A stretch of DNA of 64,000 nt from JARRKC01 sp963723965 (GTDB taxonomy: Bacteria; Acidobacteriota; UBA6911; RPQK01; JAPXNP01), in assembly GCA_963723965.1 (NCBI GenBank), contig CAVRSV010000014.1, forward strand, positions 227,713-291,712. Reading direction: 5' to 3'. The translations under genes and the position numbers were made by a program. The number at the start of each line of letters is the position of its first letter. Position 1 is the first letter of the stretch. The notes beneath the pieces were generated by a model. That model searched no databases. It was not told where the DNA came from and saw only the letters and a list, made by a program, of their open reading frames with translations. Shown in pieces: positions 1-8,975 of this stretch.

Positions 1-607
1 GGTCGTTCTTGGTCGTCGAAGCCTCGAGAAAGGCGATCGGCACGCAGACTGCGAAAAGCAGACCGAGAAGCCGCCAGCGACGAGATGCACCGATCTGGCC
101 CGCCATGAGATACACGTACAGAAGGCACAGGAGAAGGGCCCCCCAGGAGACGAGCTGGGTCGTCAGATCGGTCCGCGTCAGGATCTGGAGATTGGCCTGC
201 AGGGTCTCTGCATAGGGTCCCCGGAAGAGCTGCTGCGCCACGCGGGACGGAAAATGCTCCAGCGAGGCCTGCTGGATCCATCGGACCTGTCTCGGGAGAT
301 GGAAGACCATCGAGTCCCAGCTGTCCGGCGGAGAAAGAAGGCCTGACAGGAAGGCGCACGCCAGCAGGACTCCCAGGAGGGCCAGGACGACCTTTTCATC
401 GAAGCGCAGTCCGAGCAGGCCGTTGACGATCGACGCTCGCCCGACTCCGCGCTTCCTCCAGATGATCCAACCACAGCCCGCCGCCGTTGCCGACCAGAGG
501 ATCAGCAAGGGCCAGAATGAGAAAAGGTGGAGCAGACTCAGCAGCTCGTTGCCGAAGGCCAGGATGATGCCCGCAGTAATCGCAAGTCTACCCACTCGCT
601 GGGCCAT
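1..607 (-). CDS. Membrane glycosyltransferase-like protein (GT39/PMT-like), N-terminal part, cut by window edge
   Basis: The reverse strand reads open from an ATG at 607 to the left edge (202 codons), with an in-frame TAA at 617-619 just upstream, so the start is bounded. The protein begins with a hydrophobic segment (about residues 10-50), followed by further membrane segments near 70-95 and 145-200. The motif PPDSWDSMVFHLPR sits in the first loop, where GT39/PMT-type polyprenyl-phosphate-sugar transferases carry their acidic catalytic residues. By family, such proteins move sugar from a lipid carrier onto lipid A, protein or glycan on the outer face of the inner membrane. The C-terminal part is outside the window, so substrate and full length are unknown. 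It follows the TonB receptor on the same strand after 153 bases that show no gene. Confidence 0.6.
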   Translation of the reverse strand, partial: MAQRVGRLAITAGIILAFGNELLSLLHLFSFWPLLILWSATAAGCGWIIWRKRGVGRASIVNGLLGLRFDEKVVLALLGVLLACAFLSGLLSPPDSWDSMVFHLPRQVRWIQQASLEHFPSRVAQQLFRGPYAETLQANLQILTRTDLTTQLVSWGALLLCLLYVYLMAGQIGASRRWRLLGLLFAVCVPIAFLEASTTKND

Positions 608-760
608 GAGCCGCCATTATGCCATCGGGCCGCGATCTCCGTTGGTCCGCCGGGCCCTGAGTGGCACTCGACCGGCTTTTCGCCGGACAGTCGCCCCTTC
701 ACACCCCGTCGATCACCATCTCTTCGTCGCCTGGTGAAGGGTTCCGCCGAGGGATCCGTC

Positions 761-3424
761 CTAAAAGACCAGGCGGAGTTGAGCCTGAAACGCCCGCGGC
801 GTGACGAAGTGCGTTCCGCTGAAGGTCGATAGGAAATTGTACAGGGCCACCCTGTCCGTAAGATTCAGCGCCGTCAGGCGGAGATTGAGCCGGTAGCGGT
901 CGGTCTTCAGCAGATTGTCGAATCCGAGACCCAGGTCGAAGAGGTGCCGGGGGGCGATGCGTGCCGGATTCGTGTCTGCATTCTCGGTCCCCGGCGCCGG
1001 AATGCGCAGGCGCGTGGCACCCCACTGTGGGTAAGGAAGATCGCAGGTGGTGATCCGGCCGGCGGAGGTCGCATAGGTGGATCCGCAATGGAAGCCGATG
1101 GCAGCCTGCTGATCGCCGTCCAGGCTGAGAGCCGCCTCCAGATCGGGCACCGAGCCCGCCACCAGACCGCTGTCGTACCTCCAGGTCAGGGCGATCCAGG
1201 GGCCGCGTTTGGGGAACTGGTACTGGAAGTGAGTGGACTGCTGGAAGACCTGGTCATGGTCGATCCGGAAGACTCCCGTGTCGAGGGGCGAGTTGAAGAT
1301 CAGCCCTCCGTTTTCGGGGCCGAAGAAACGAGAGCGGGTGTGGCCCATGACCGAGTATGCACTGAAACCGTGCAGGTTGGTGAGGTTGATGCGCAGGCCG
1401 AGCCCGTCGATTTTGGACTTTCTCCATTCGATGGGGAAGGTGAGAGGGGTGTTAAAGAGAACGTCAAAATCATAGGCATTCCGGGTGTATTTCCAGAAGT
1501 AGTCGGCATTCACGACGATTCGCCGACCCAGGGCCTGCTGGATTCCGGCGTTGAACTGGTTGCGACGCCCGGCCTGGAGCGGGACCTCCTGCAGCGCACC
1601 CAGAACCCGAGTGGCGAGCCCGCCGGCCCCCGTGGCGCTCGACAGGAGCAGATTCTCGTTGTACGGCGTCTCCAGGAAGCGGCCATAGGAGGCTCTCAGT
1701 ACGGTCGTGGAGGGTGCGACGAGATAGGCGACGCCGACGCGGGGCTCGAGCTGGTTGGCCCGGCTGAGGCCGCGGTAGAAGTCGGCGCGCAGGCCTGTGT
1801 TCAGGGTGAAGTTTCCCAGCTTCATCGCATCCTGGCCGTAGAAGGACAGCTCCTTGATGTCGCCCGAAGCATGGAAATGGAACAGCCGGCCGCCCCGCGA
1901 GAGATCGTACGGAACCAGGCCCGGCAGGAGATCCGGATTGGCCCGGAAACCTGCACCCGAGCACTGCGTCGGCTCGGTGATGGTCGGGTCCGTTACCGGA
2001 TGGCCCGACGCGTCGAGGCAGATCGGGTTAAAGGCGGGATCGGTCAGCCCTGTGTCGAAGTTTTCGGTCAGCAGGTGATGCTGAAGCTGTACACCCATCC
2101 GGGCGTTGTGAATTCCCTTCGAATAGGAGAGGTCGGTCCGGGCGCCGAGGGCGGCCAGACGCCGGTCTTGGGAGAGCGTCGCCGGCGTATCGTGGAAGGG
2201 ATTTCCGCTGGGGAAGTACTGGACGTGGTCGAGGCGAAAGAAGAGATTCGACGTCAACAGAGTGGTGGTGTTGAAGAGATGGGTCCAGCCCGGGGCGATA
2301 TTCAGCGAGCGCACCTGCTGTCGCTGGTCCTGGCCGGCCGCCGACTGCGTGTAGGTGTTCGGGATCTGAAACCAGGAGCGACCGACGGAGAGATTCAGGT
2401 GGAAGGAGTCTGCGGCACTGGGCTGGAAATCGATTCGGTCGAAGATGCCCTGTCCGTTTCCGGTATCGTGCAGTGCCGTAAACTCGGGCGAATCGAGGAA
2501 CCGGCGCGAGTCTGTGACGTTGGCAGTCAGGAAATTCCCCCATTTCTCCCCGCCCATGCCCAGGCTGAAATCCTCAGTGGTCGTCCCAAAGGATCCGTAC
2601 TGCACGGAGAGGCTGCCGTGCGCAGGTGTCTCCCCCAGACCTGACCGGGTCACGGCATCGATGACCAGGCTGGTCTTGTCTCCGTACTCTGCCGGAGGCG
2701 TGCCGGAGATGACTTCCATCGACTGGATGGCATCGAGTGCGAGCTGGGTGGAGAAGAGCTTGCTGTTCTGGTCGTTGATGGGCTGGTTGTCCAGGGAGAC
2801 GGCCGCCTGCGCGTGGTCTCCGAGGGGGTGGAACATGCCGTTGGCATCCGCGGCGATGCCCGGCGTGGCATTCGTGACGACCTGGCTCATCCCGATCGTC
2901 GCGTTCTCGATGGGCAGCTTGGCGATGAGGCTGCTGTCGAGGTCGGTGTGGGCGATCGGGGTATCTTCGACGAGACCGGTCGATGCGGCCTCGACGGTCA
3001 CTTCATCCGAAGTCGTCTCGATCTGGAGGGTCAGCTCGAAGTCGATGGGGACGGAAGTCCGCACCGTGACCGCCCGATCGAGGCTCTGAAAGCCGGCGGC
3101 GGAAACGATCAATTGATAGGGGTTGAAGGGCACGTTCGAAAACTCGAAGTGCCCGGAGGCATCGGTCGTGACGCTGCGCTGGAAACCCGAGACCGGGTTT
3201 CGCAGGAGTACCAGGGCGCCGCTGAAGACGGCGGAGGACGGATCGAGCACCGTTCCGCGGACGGTGCCGGAACTTCCCAGCGACTGTGCGTCGACGGGAA
3301 CGGAAGACACGATGGCTGTGAACAGGAACCAGCTGATCGCGAGGAAGACAGCGGTTCCCGAATTGGCGAGGGAACGCCTGAACGGGCCAGGCACAGCCTG
3401 GCAGATACGGGCATCGGACTGCAT
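761..3424 (-). CDS. TonB-dependent receptor, Oar-like, with N-terminal carboxypeptidase-regulatory domain
   Basis: This 887-residue outer-membrane protein has a signal segment at about residues 22-47, then a carboxypeptidase-regulatory-like beta-sandwich (about 52-140; VRGTVLDPSSAVFSGA, FEFSNVP), a plug-like region (about 150-270, with SLDNQPIND and EVISGTPPAEYGD) and a long beta-barrel ending in phenylalanine (LRLVF), as outer-membrane proteins usually do. The family imports large or chelated substrates with TonB energy, or acts as an Oar-like adhesion protein; the substrate cannot be read here. AGGAGTG eight bases before the ATG supports the start. It lies 54 bases downstream of a small Cys/His-rich protein gene, probably in one transcript, which hints at a metal-related substrate. 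No TonB/ExbBD genes are in the window. Confidence 0.88.
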   Translation of the reverse strand: MQSDARICQAVPGPFRRSLANSGTAVFLAISWFLFTAIVSSVPVDAQSLGSSGTVRGTVLDPSSAVFSGALVLLRNPVSGFQRSVTTDASGHFEFSNVPFNPYQLIVSAAGFQSLDRAVTVRTSVPIDFELTLQIETTSDEVTVEAASTGLVEDTPIAHTDLDSSLIAKLPIENATIGMSQVVTNATPGIAADANGMFHPLGDHAQAAVSLDNQPINDQNSKLFSTQLALDAIQSMEVISGTPPAEYGDKTSLVIDAVTRSGLGETPAHGSLSVQYGSFGTTTEDFSLGMGGEKWGNFLTANVTDSRRFLDSPEFTALHDTGNGQGIFDRIDFQPSAADSFHLNLSVGRSWFQIPNTYTQSAAGQDQRQQVRSLNIAPGWTHLFNTTTLLTSNLFFRLDHVQYFPSGNPFHDTPATLSQDRRLAALGARTDLSYSKGIHNARMGVQLQHHLLTENFDTGLTDPAFNPICLDASGHPVTDPTITEPTQCSGAGFRANPDLLPGLVPYDLSRGGRLFHFHASGDIKELSFYGQDAMKLGNFTLNTGLRADFYRGLSRANQLEPRVGVAYLVAPSTTVLRASYGRFLETPYNENLLLSSATGAGGLATRVLGALQEVPLQAGRRNQFNAGIQQALGRRIVVNADYFWKYTRNAYDFDVLFNTPLTFPIEWRKSKIDGLGLRINLTNLHGFSAYSVMGHTRSRFFGPENGGLIFNSPLDTGVFRIDHDQVFQQSTHFQYQFPKRGPWIALTWRYDSGLVAGSVPDLEAALSLDGDQQAAIGFHCGSTYATSAGRITTCDLPYPQWGATRLRIPAPGTENADTNPARIAPRHLFDLGLGFDNLLKTDRYRLNLRLTALNLTDRVALYNFLSTFSGTHFVTPRAFQAQLRLVF

Positions 3425-3478
3425 GGGTCACACTCCTGAAGAGGATCGGTTACCGGCGATGGAGGGAATCCGAGTTCT

Positions 3479-3847
3479 TCAGGAACGGGGCGGATCGCGT
3501 CCGCGGAGGGAGGTGCGGCCCAGAAAGACGTAGCGGGAGGGAACTGGGCGAGGGGCATCGCCGGCGGGGGCGAACAGTGTGGCAACCTCCCCGATCCCGG
3601 CGTGGACGATCAGGCCATGCTCGGCCACGTGACAGGCCGGGCAGGGCAGCAACGGAGGCTCCGCCGGTTGCGCGTGGGGGCGGGCGTCGAAACGTGACCC
3701 CAGGGTCGAGAGTTCCAGCGCGTCGAGGCCGTGATGATGCAGCTGCAGGACACAGAAGAGATGAAGCTGCAGAAGCCCCGCAGCGATAACCAACGAGTGT
3801 CCGCAGTCTGTGTCGAAGAGGTACCACCGGAACCTTCGAATTGTCAC
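3479..3847 (-). CDS. Small Cys/His-rich, membrane-anchored protein (DUF2946-like by appearance)
   Basis: A 122-residue protein starting at GTG 3847. It has a hydrophobic stretch at about residues 18-35, then LHHHGLD, and a CPACH motif at about residue 69, followed by a Pro/Arg-rich tail. His clusters plus a CPxC motif next to a TonB receptor are typical of small proteins (for example DUF2946) found with copper or other metal uptake systems; that link is an inference from context. The start is poorly supported: there is no strong Shine-Dalgarno and no in-frame ATG. A perfect -35 TTGACA lies about 90 bases upstream. It could be a regulator, a metal chaperone or a receptor accessory protein. Confidence 0.5.
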   Translation of the reverse strand: MTIRRFRWYLFDTDCGHSLVIAAGLLQLHLFCVLQLHHHGLDALELSTLGSRFDARPHAQPAEPPLLPCPACHVAEHGLIVHAGIGEVATLFAPAGDAPRPVPSRYVFLGRTSLRGRDPPRS

Positions 3848-3912
3848 CGGATCCGGGGCCCAGATCCTCCCCCGTCGGATCGATTCCGGGCCGTTCCGAT
3901 CACTGTGAAAAT

Positions 3913-3941
3913 ATCAGTCCGTGAATTACTGAAAGTGTCAA
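3913..3941 (-). promoter_or_regulatory. Candidate promoter for the small protein-TonB receptor operon
   Basis: On the minus strand a perfect -35 TTGACA (3936-3941) is followed after 17 bases by ACTGAT (3913-3918). That is only a 3/6 match to TATAAT, though GATATT a few bases further on is slightly better. It would give a leader of about 60 bases before GTG 3847. The -35 is convincing and the -10 is weak. Confidence 0.3.
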
Positions 3942-3963
3942 CATTCTCATCGATTGAAGATTC

Positions 3964-4019
3964 GAAGTCAACCGGATCGGGTGAACGGGAAACCTCTGGA
4001 AGTGTCCACTGAAGTCAAC
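3964..4019. repeat. Direct repeat GAAGTCAAC x2 in a divergent intergenic region
   Basis: The 9-mer GAAGTCAAC occurs at 3964-3972 and 4011-4019, with a related GTGTCAAC at 3935-3942. All three lie in the 323-base gap between the divergent genes starting at 3847 (minus) and 4171 (plus), a stretch clearly richer in A+T than its surroundings. They could be regulator half-sites. The rest of the gap holds a TACAAT (4038-4043) that could be a -10 for the plus-strand gene; otherwise I see no gene in it. Confidence 0.3.
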
Positions 4020-4170
4020 TAATATGTTTACGACTTCTACAATTAACGTCGGGCTCTCGACGGGGACGGAACCGCGCCGTCCTGCGTGTGGCTGCTGGGG
4101 AGGCAGGGGTTTTCCCGTGATTGGGGATCGTCGGGTGCCCTCCGAGGAGAACGGCCTTACGGAGGTAAAC

Positions 4171-4968
4171 ATGAGACGGTTTTGGCTTCTTTCCCTTCTT
4201 TTCGTCTTTGGGGCATTCCAATCGATGTTCGGAAAGACCTTTTCGCAACTGGCTCTTGGCGGCCTGCCCGGCGCTGGTGAGCACTATGAATGCATCATCT
4301 TGATTTCGAACATGAGTGACGAAGCCTGGCATGGTCGGATGACTGCGCTCACCGGGAATGATCAGAATTGGACGGTCCGCTGGGTGGCTGGCGAGACTCA
4401 GCTGGACACCCACTCTGTAAATGTCGATCTGGTGCCGCGCGGCACCTTGAAGGTGACGCTCAAAAGCGTGGATGGAAGCCTGGGTACCGGGTACCTCAAT
4501 CTGAACTGGAGGTATGTTTCCGGGGCGTCCATCGAAAACACTCTGGCCATCGCAGTCACCTATTTCTATAACCTCCTGGATCAAACCGGAGATGTCCTCG
4601 ATTGTGTGTCGGTTCCGGAATCCAGGTCGGACACCGAGTTCATGCTGCCGGTCGAGTACATACCGAACAAGGTGGACACTGGAATAGCATGGAGCCCTTC
4701 GAGCGACGCCGTCGATGCGCAGTTCTCGCTGCATTTTGAGCTTGTGGACGCTTCAGGGACCGTGGTCGCCACCTCGGACCGCCCCTACGAGGGGCAAAAT
4801 GCCAAATTCGTCAGCGAATTGTTCCCTCAGGCTGCCCAAGCCGGAGCGTTCATTGGAAGGGTCAGGATCACCAGCGATGGAATCGGTATGTGCACGACGG
4901 CGCTTCGACTCGTGTATACGCGGAGCGGCATCCAACTGACGGGAGCTCCCCCCGAACGGCTCTATTAG
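4171..4968 (+). CDS. Secreted protein of unknown function, beta-rich
   Basis: A 265-residue protein. GGAGG at 4161-4165, five bases before the ATG, fixes this start over upstream in-frame ATGs. A signal peptide covers about residues 1-21 (RRFWLLSLLFVFGAFQSMFG). The mature part opens with FSQLALGGLPGAGEHYEC and has many short strand-like segments, with isolated Cys at widely spaced positions. I have the impression that similar secreted proteins with an early QLALGG-type motif recur in acidobacterial genomes, but I cannot name a function. It stands alone, divergent from the TonB operon and about 200 bases upstream of the amidohydrolase gene. I expect an extracellular or periplasmic location. 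Confidence 0.7.
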   Translation: MRRFWLLSLLFVFGAFQSMFGKTFSQLALGGLPGAGEHYECIILISNMSDEAWHGRMTALTGNDQNWTVRWVAGETQLDTHSVNVDLVPRGTLKVTLKSVDGSLGTGYLNLNWRYVSGASIENTLAIAVTYFYNLLDQTGDVLDCVSVPESRSDTEFMLPVEYIPNKVDTGIAWSPSSDAVDAQFSLHFELVDASGTVVATSDRPYEGQNAKFVSELFPQAAQAGAFIGRVRITSDGIGMCTTALRLVYTRSGIQLTGAPPERLY

Positions 4969-5170
4969 TCGGAGTTTGAGCTCAGCGATGTCGGCAGATG
5001 CGAAGGGGGTTCGTTCCGCTGAAATCGGTCTTTCCAGTTTGCCTCCTGATTGATCGCCGGAGCCGGCTGACTTAGGTGGCTTGCCGACACATCGTGGAAC
5101 GGCTGAGCCCGGATGGGCTATTCTTCTCAACGGCTGTTGCGTCGTGCAGTGGCCTTCAGAGAGGAGAACT

Positions 5171-6508
5171 ATGTCCGCTGGAAGTTTGCCTGTTCTGCGA
5201 ACGGCGGTGATTCTCATCGCCTCGGTATCGACGTTCTTCACCCTGGGTCAGACCCCTGAGCGATCGTCCGCGGGGAGTTCCCGTGCGTTCGCCACCGTGC
5301 TGCGTCCGGCGTGGGTCTTCGATGGGACGACACTACGCCAGGGATGGGCTGTGATCGTCGAAGGGGACCGCATCACAGCCGTCGGTCCAACGGTGGAGCT
5401 GGCATCCACCGCAGGAGCCCGCGTCATCGACTTACCGCGTGTGACCTTGCTTCCCGGCCTCATCGAGGGCCATTCTCATCTCTTTCTGCACCCCTACGAC
5501 GAGACCCCCTGGGACGACCAGGTGCTCCGAGAACCGTTGGCTTTGAGGACCGCCAGGGCGGTGGTGGCAGCCGAGACCACTCTGCGGGCCGGCATCACGA
5601 CGGAGCGCGACCTGGGGACGGAAGGCGCGGGATTTGCCGACGTGGGACTCCGAGAGGCCATTGATGAAGGCATCGTCCCGGGGCCACGGTTACTCGTGGC
5701 AGGCCGGGCGATCGTTGCGACGGGCAGCTACGGACCGAAAGGGGCGCCCGAATGGACGCTGCCGAAAGGAGCCGAAGCCGCGGGCGGTGTCGACGATCTG
5801 ACGCGGGTCGTTCGAGGGCAGATCGGCCGTGGAGTGGACTGGGTCAAGGTCTATGCCGACTACCGGTGGGGAACCCATGGCGAGGCCGAGCCCACCTTCA
5901 CTCAGGATGAATTGAACCTTCTCGTGAAGATTGCCAATAGCTCGGGTCGGTCGGTTTCCGCACACGCAGCAACGGCGGAGGGAATGCGGCGGTCGACATT
6001 GGCGGGAGTCACGACCATCGAACACGGAGACGAAGGAACGCCGGAGGTTTTCCGACTGATGGCTTCACGCGGGGTCGCGCTCTTTCCTACGTTGGCGGCC
6101 TCCGAGGCCGTCTCGATTTACGCCGGATGGAAAAGGGGTGAGGAACCCGAACCTGAGAGGATCCTCAAGAAGCGAGCGTCCTTTCGTGCCGCCCTTGACG
6201 CCGGCGTGCCGATCGGTTTTGGAGGCGACGTCGGCGTCTTTGCGCATGGGGAGAATGTCCGCGAGCTGGAGTTGATGGTGGAGTACGGCATGACTCCGCT
6301 TCAGGCCGTCACCGCCGCAACTTCGGGCAATGCCAAGATCCTTCACCTGGAGGATCGAGGGCGAGTGGGGAAGGGTCTGCTGGCCGACCTGGTCGGTGTC
6401 GAAGGGGACCCGACGAGCGACATCTCGGCTCTCAGAAAGGTGCGTTTCGTCATGAAAGGCGGCGAGATCATTCAGGGTCCGGCGGACAGTGAGAGAATGA
6501 AGCCATGA
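5171..6508 (+). CDS. Secreted amidohydrolase, imidazolonepropionase-like family
   Basis: A 445-residue metal-dependent hydrolase. GAGGAG at 5161-5166 supports the ATG at 5171; a longer in-frame version exists upstream without an RBS. A signal peptide spans about residues 1-27. The amidohydrolase metal set is visible in order: GHSH after a beta-sandwich N-terminus (about residues 97-100), a Lys in DWVKVY, a His in SAHAAT, a His in IEHGDEG, and an Asp in GFGGDVG. Relatives cleave C-N bonds in cyclic amides or dipeptides; the substrate is not readable from sequence. The stop overlaps the next ATG by four bases (ATGA), so the DinB protein downstream is translationally coupled. Confidence 0.85.
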   Translation: MSAGSLPVLRTAVILIASVSTFFTLGQTPERSSAGSSRAFATVLRPAWVFDGTTLRQGWAVIVEGDRITAVGPTVELASTAGARVIDLPRVTLLPGLIEGHSHLFLHPYDETPWDDQVLREPLALRTARAVVAAETTLRAGITTERDLGTEGAGFADVGLREAIDEGIVPGPRLLVAGRAIVATGSYGPKGAPEWTLPKGAEAAGGVDDLTRVVRGQIGRGVDWVKVYADYRWGTHGEAEPTFTQDELNLLVKIANSSGRSVSAHAATAEGMRRSTLAGVTTIEHGDEGTPEVFRLMASRGVALFPTLAASEAVSIYAGWKRGEEPEPERILKKRASFRAALDAGVPIGFGGDVGVFAHGENVRELELMVEYGMTPLQAVTAATSGNAKILHLEDRGRVGKGLLADLVGVEGDPTSDISALRKVRFVMKGGEIIQGPADSERMKP

Positions 6509-6978
6509 ACCCAGACAAGATCCTGAGAGAGCAATTGGTTGCGCTGCTCAAGGGAGGCCAGGCGCACCTGAGCCCCCCGCAGATTCTGCGGGGAGTTCCC
6601 CCCGAGTTGAGAGGCCGACGGCCGGAGGGCGCCGCCCATACGCCGTGGCAGCTGCTCGAGCATTTGCGGATCGCCCAGTGGGACATCCTGGAGTTCAGTC
6701 GCGACCCGAAGCACGTGTCGCCCAAATGGCCCGACGGGTACTGGCCGGAGTCGGCTGCACCGGCGACGGACGCCGCCTGGGAAGAAAGCGTGAAGGCCTT
6801 CTTCTCGGACAATGAGGCAATGCAGGCGCTGGTGGCCGACCCTGCCACGGATCTCTACGCTCCCATCCCTCACGGCAAGGGGCAGACGATCCTGCGCGAG
6901 GCGATTCTGACGGGCGATCATAATGCCTACCACCTCGGACAATTCGTCCAGGTTCGGCGGATGCTGGGCTGCTTCTGA
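6505..6978 (+). CDS. DinB/YfiT-type four-helix metalloprotein
   Basis: A 157-residue protein of the DinB superfamily, starting inside the stop of the amidohydrolase gene (ATGA). The metal-binding pattern of the fold is visible: a first His in TPWQLLEHLRIAQWD (about residue 52) and the pair in GDHNAYHLGQ (about residues 140-144). Members of the family bind Zn or Ni and include thiol-dependent transferases, but most have unknown chemistry. The tight coupling suggests it works on the amidohydrolase substrate or product; that is an inference. A second, different DinB gene is at 20502. Confidence 0.8.
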   Translation: MNPDKILREQLVALLKGGQAHLSPPQILRGVPPELRGRRPEGAAHTPWQLLEHLRIAQWDILEFSRDPKHVSPKWPDGYWPESAAPATDAAWEESVKAFFSDNEAMQALVADPATDLYAPIPHGKGQTILREAILTGDHNAYHLGQFVQVRRMLGCF

Positions 6979-7161
6979 TCGGGCGGAACGAAGGACCCCT
7001 TCTGCGACCCGGCGGCGCCGTCGAGACCGGCTCAAGAGGATTGGGGCGGCACCCCCGCAAATGACGAGTCCATCTCCCGGCGCCTCCCTTCCATTCCCCG
7101 AAGCCGTTCCATATACTCGGGATGGAAGCGCTTTGGTCCCAGCTTTTCGAGGAGATCCAAC

Positions 7162-8796
7162 ATGAGAAACGGCATCGCTGCAGTCCCCATGGCCGCCAAT
7201 GAACCCATCCGGCAGTACCGACCCGGCAGTCCGGAACGGGAGAGCCTCAAGAAGACCCTGTCGGAGCTGAAGAGCACGACCTTCGAGATTCCTCTGATCA
7301 TTGGGGGACGGGAAATCAAGACGGGCCGAATGGGGGAGTGTCGGATGCCGCATGCCCACGGACACGTCCTGGCGACCTACCACCAGGCCGGTCCGGAAGA
7401 GGTGGCCCTGGCCGTCGAGGAGAGCCAGAAAGCATGGCAGAGTTGGTCCGCCATGCCCTGGGAGGACCGCGTCGCCATCTTCCGCCGGATGGCCGTGCTG
7501 TTGGCCGGACCCTACCGGGATCTCCTGAACGCCTCCACCATGCTCGGACAAAGCAAAACCGTGTTTCAGGCGGAAATCGATTCGGCCTGCGAGCTCATCG
7601 ACTTCTTCAATTTCAATTGCAGCTATCTGGCCCAGATCTACGCCGACCAGCCGCCCTACAGCTCCACGGGCACCTGGAATCAACTGGAGTATCGACCGCT
7701 CGAAGGCTTCGTCTTCGCAGTGACTCCCTTCAACTTCACTTCCATCGCCGGGAACCTGCCGACCTCCCCGGCCCTGATGGGCAATGTCGTGCTGTGGAAG
7801 CCGGCGTCCTCGGCCGTGTACTCGGCCTACTTCCTGGCTCGGCTCTTCCGGGAGGCTGGGATCCCCGACGGCGTCATCAACTTCATCCCGGGTCCGGGTT
7901 CCAGGGTGGGAGCCCCCGCTCTGGACGACCCGCGTCTGGCCGGAATCCATTTCACCGGTTCGACCGAGGTCTTTCAGCAGATGTGGACCAAGGTGGGAGC
8001 CAATATCCGGCAGTACCGGGTCTACCCCAGGATCGTCGGGGAAACGGGCGGCAAGGACTACATTTTCGTGCACGAATCCGCGGGTGTCGACGAGACGGTG
8101 ACGGCCCTCGTGCGGGGGGCTTTCGAATACCAGGGGCAGAAGTGCTCCGCCGCCTCCCGCGCCTACATCCCGGACACGCTCTGGCCGCAGATCAGGGAGA
8201 AGTATGTGGCCGCGGTCGAGTCGATCGCGATGGGCGACATCGAGGACTTCAGCAACTTCATGGGCGCCGTCATCGACCGCGGCGCTTTCAAGAGCATCAC
8301 GGCGTACATCGACTTTGCCGCGCAGAGTGCCGATGCCGAGATCATCACCGGTGGGCACTACGACGACGCGACCGGCTATTTCATCGAGCCCACGACGATC
8401 GTCACCACGAATCCGGATTTCAGGACGATGGTCGAAGAGATCTTCGGTCCGGTGCTGACCATCTTTGTCTACCAGGCGAGCCAGTACGAGGCTGCGTTGC
8501 GCGTGTGTGACGCCACCAGCCCATACGCGCTGACCGGCTCCATTTTTGCCCGGGATCGAGCGGCTGTGATCCGGGCGCGCGAGATTCTCACGCACAACGC
8601 GGGCAATTTCTACATCAACGACAAACCGACGGGTGCCGTCGTCGGACAGCAACCGTTCGGGGGAGCCCGCGCTTCAGGGACGAACGACAAAGCCGGGTCC
8701 GCGCTGAACCTGCTGCGCTGGGCCAGCGTCCGCACGATCAAGGAGAACTATCTGCCGCCCACGGACTACCGCTATCCTCACATGGGCGGGCAGTAG
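7162..8796 (+). CDS. pruA: 1-pyrroline-5-carboxylate dehydrogenase
   Basis: This 544-residue aldehyde dehydrogenase oxidises glutamate-5-semialdehyde/P5C to glutamate with NAD+, the second step of proline breakdown, in the cytoplasm. Seen: TPFNFTSIAGNL and the FTGSTEVF cofactor-binding region, catalytic Glu294 in IVGETGGKDY and catalytic Cys328 in GQKCSAASRAY, with the C-terminal NDKPTGAVVGQQPFGG. The length and motifs fit the stand-alone P5C dehydrogenase type (as in eukaryotes and Bacteroidetes), not the PutA fusion. GGAGA six bases upstream supports ATG 7162; TATACT at 7112-7117 is a possible -10. No proline dehydrogenase is in the window. proBA, the opposing pathway, lies 4 kb away. Confidence 0.93.
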   Translation: MRNGIAAVPMAANEPIRQYRPGSPERESLKKTLSELKSTTFEIPLIIGGREIKTGRMGECRMPHAHGHVLATYHQAGPEEVALAVEESQKAWQSWSAMPWEDRVAIFRRMAVLLAGPYRDLLNASTMLGQSKTVFQAEIDSACELIDFFNFNCSYLAQIYADQPPYSSTGTWNQLEYRPLEGFVFAVTPFNFTSIAGNLPTSPALMGNVVLWKPASSAVYSAYFLARLFREAGIPDGVINFIPGPGSRVGAPALDDPRLAGIHFTGSTEVFQQMWTKVGANIRQYRVYPRIVGETGGKDYIFVHESAGVDETVTALVRGAFEYQGQKCSAASRAYIPDTLWPQIREKYVAAVESIAMGDIEDFSNFMGAVIDRGAFKSITAYIDFAAQSADAEIITGGHYDDATGYFIEPTTIVTTNPDFRTMVEEIFGPVLTIFVYQASQYEAALRVCDATSPYALTGSIFARDRAAVIRAREILTHNAGNFYINDKPTGAVVGQQPFGGARASGTNDKAGSALNLLRWASVRTIKENYLPPTDYRYPHMGGQ

Positions 8797-8975
8797 TCGG
8801 GCGTCGGGAACTCGTCATTCGAGATCATGTTCCCGAGATCCCCCTGAGCCGGTCTTAATTGAGCCGCCGGGTCGTCGAGACCCGAAGCACTTTCCCATTT
8901 TCCCGGTTGCCCGTCGTCGGCGCGCGGCGAATAATAGGGACACTGTCTTCCGGATGCCATGCAAAGGAGGTTCTT

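Noticed and set aside
6472..8652. Long minus-strand open frame (726 codons) opposite DinB and pruA
   Set aside because: It has no recognisable domains and its composition mirrors pruA codon bias; the plus strand encodes clear proteins throughout.
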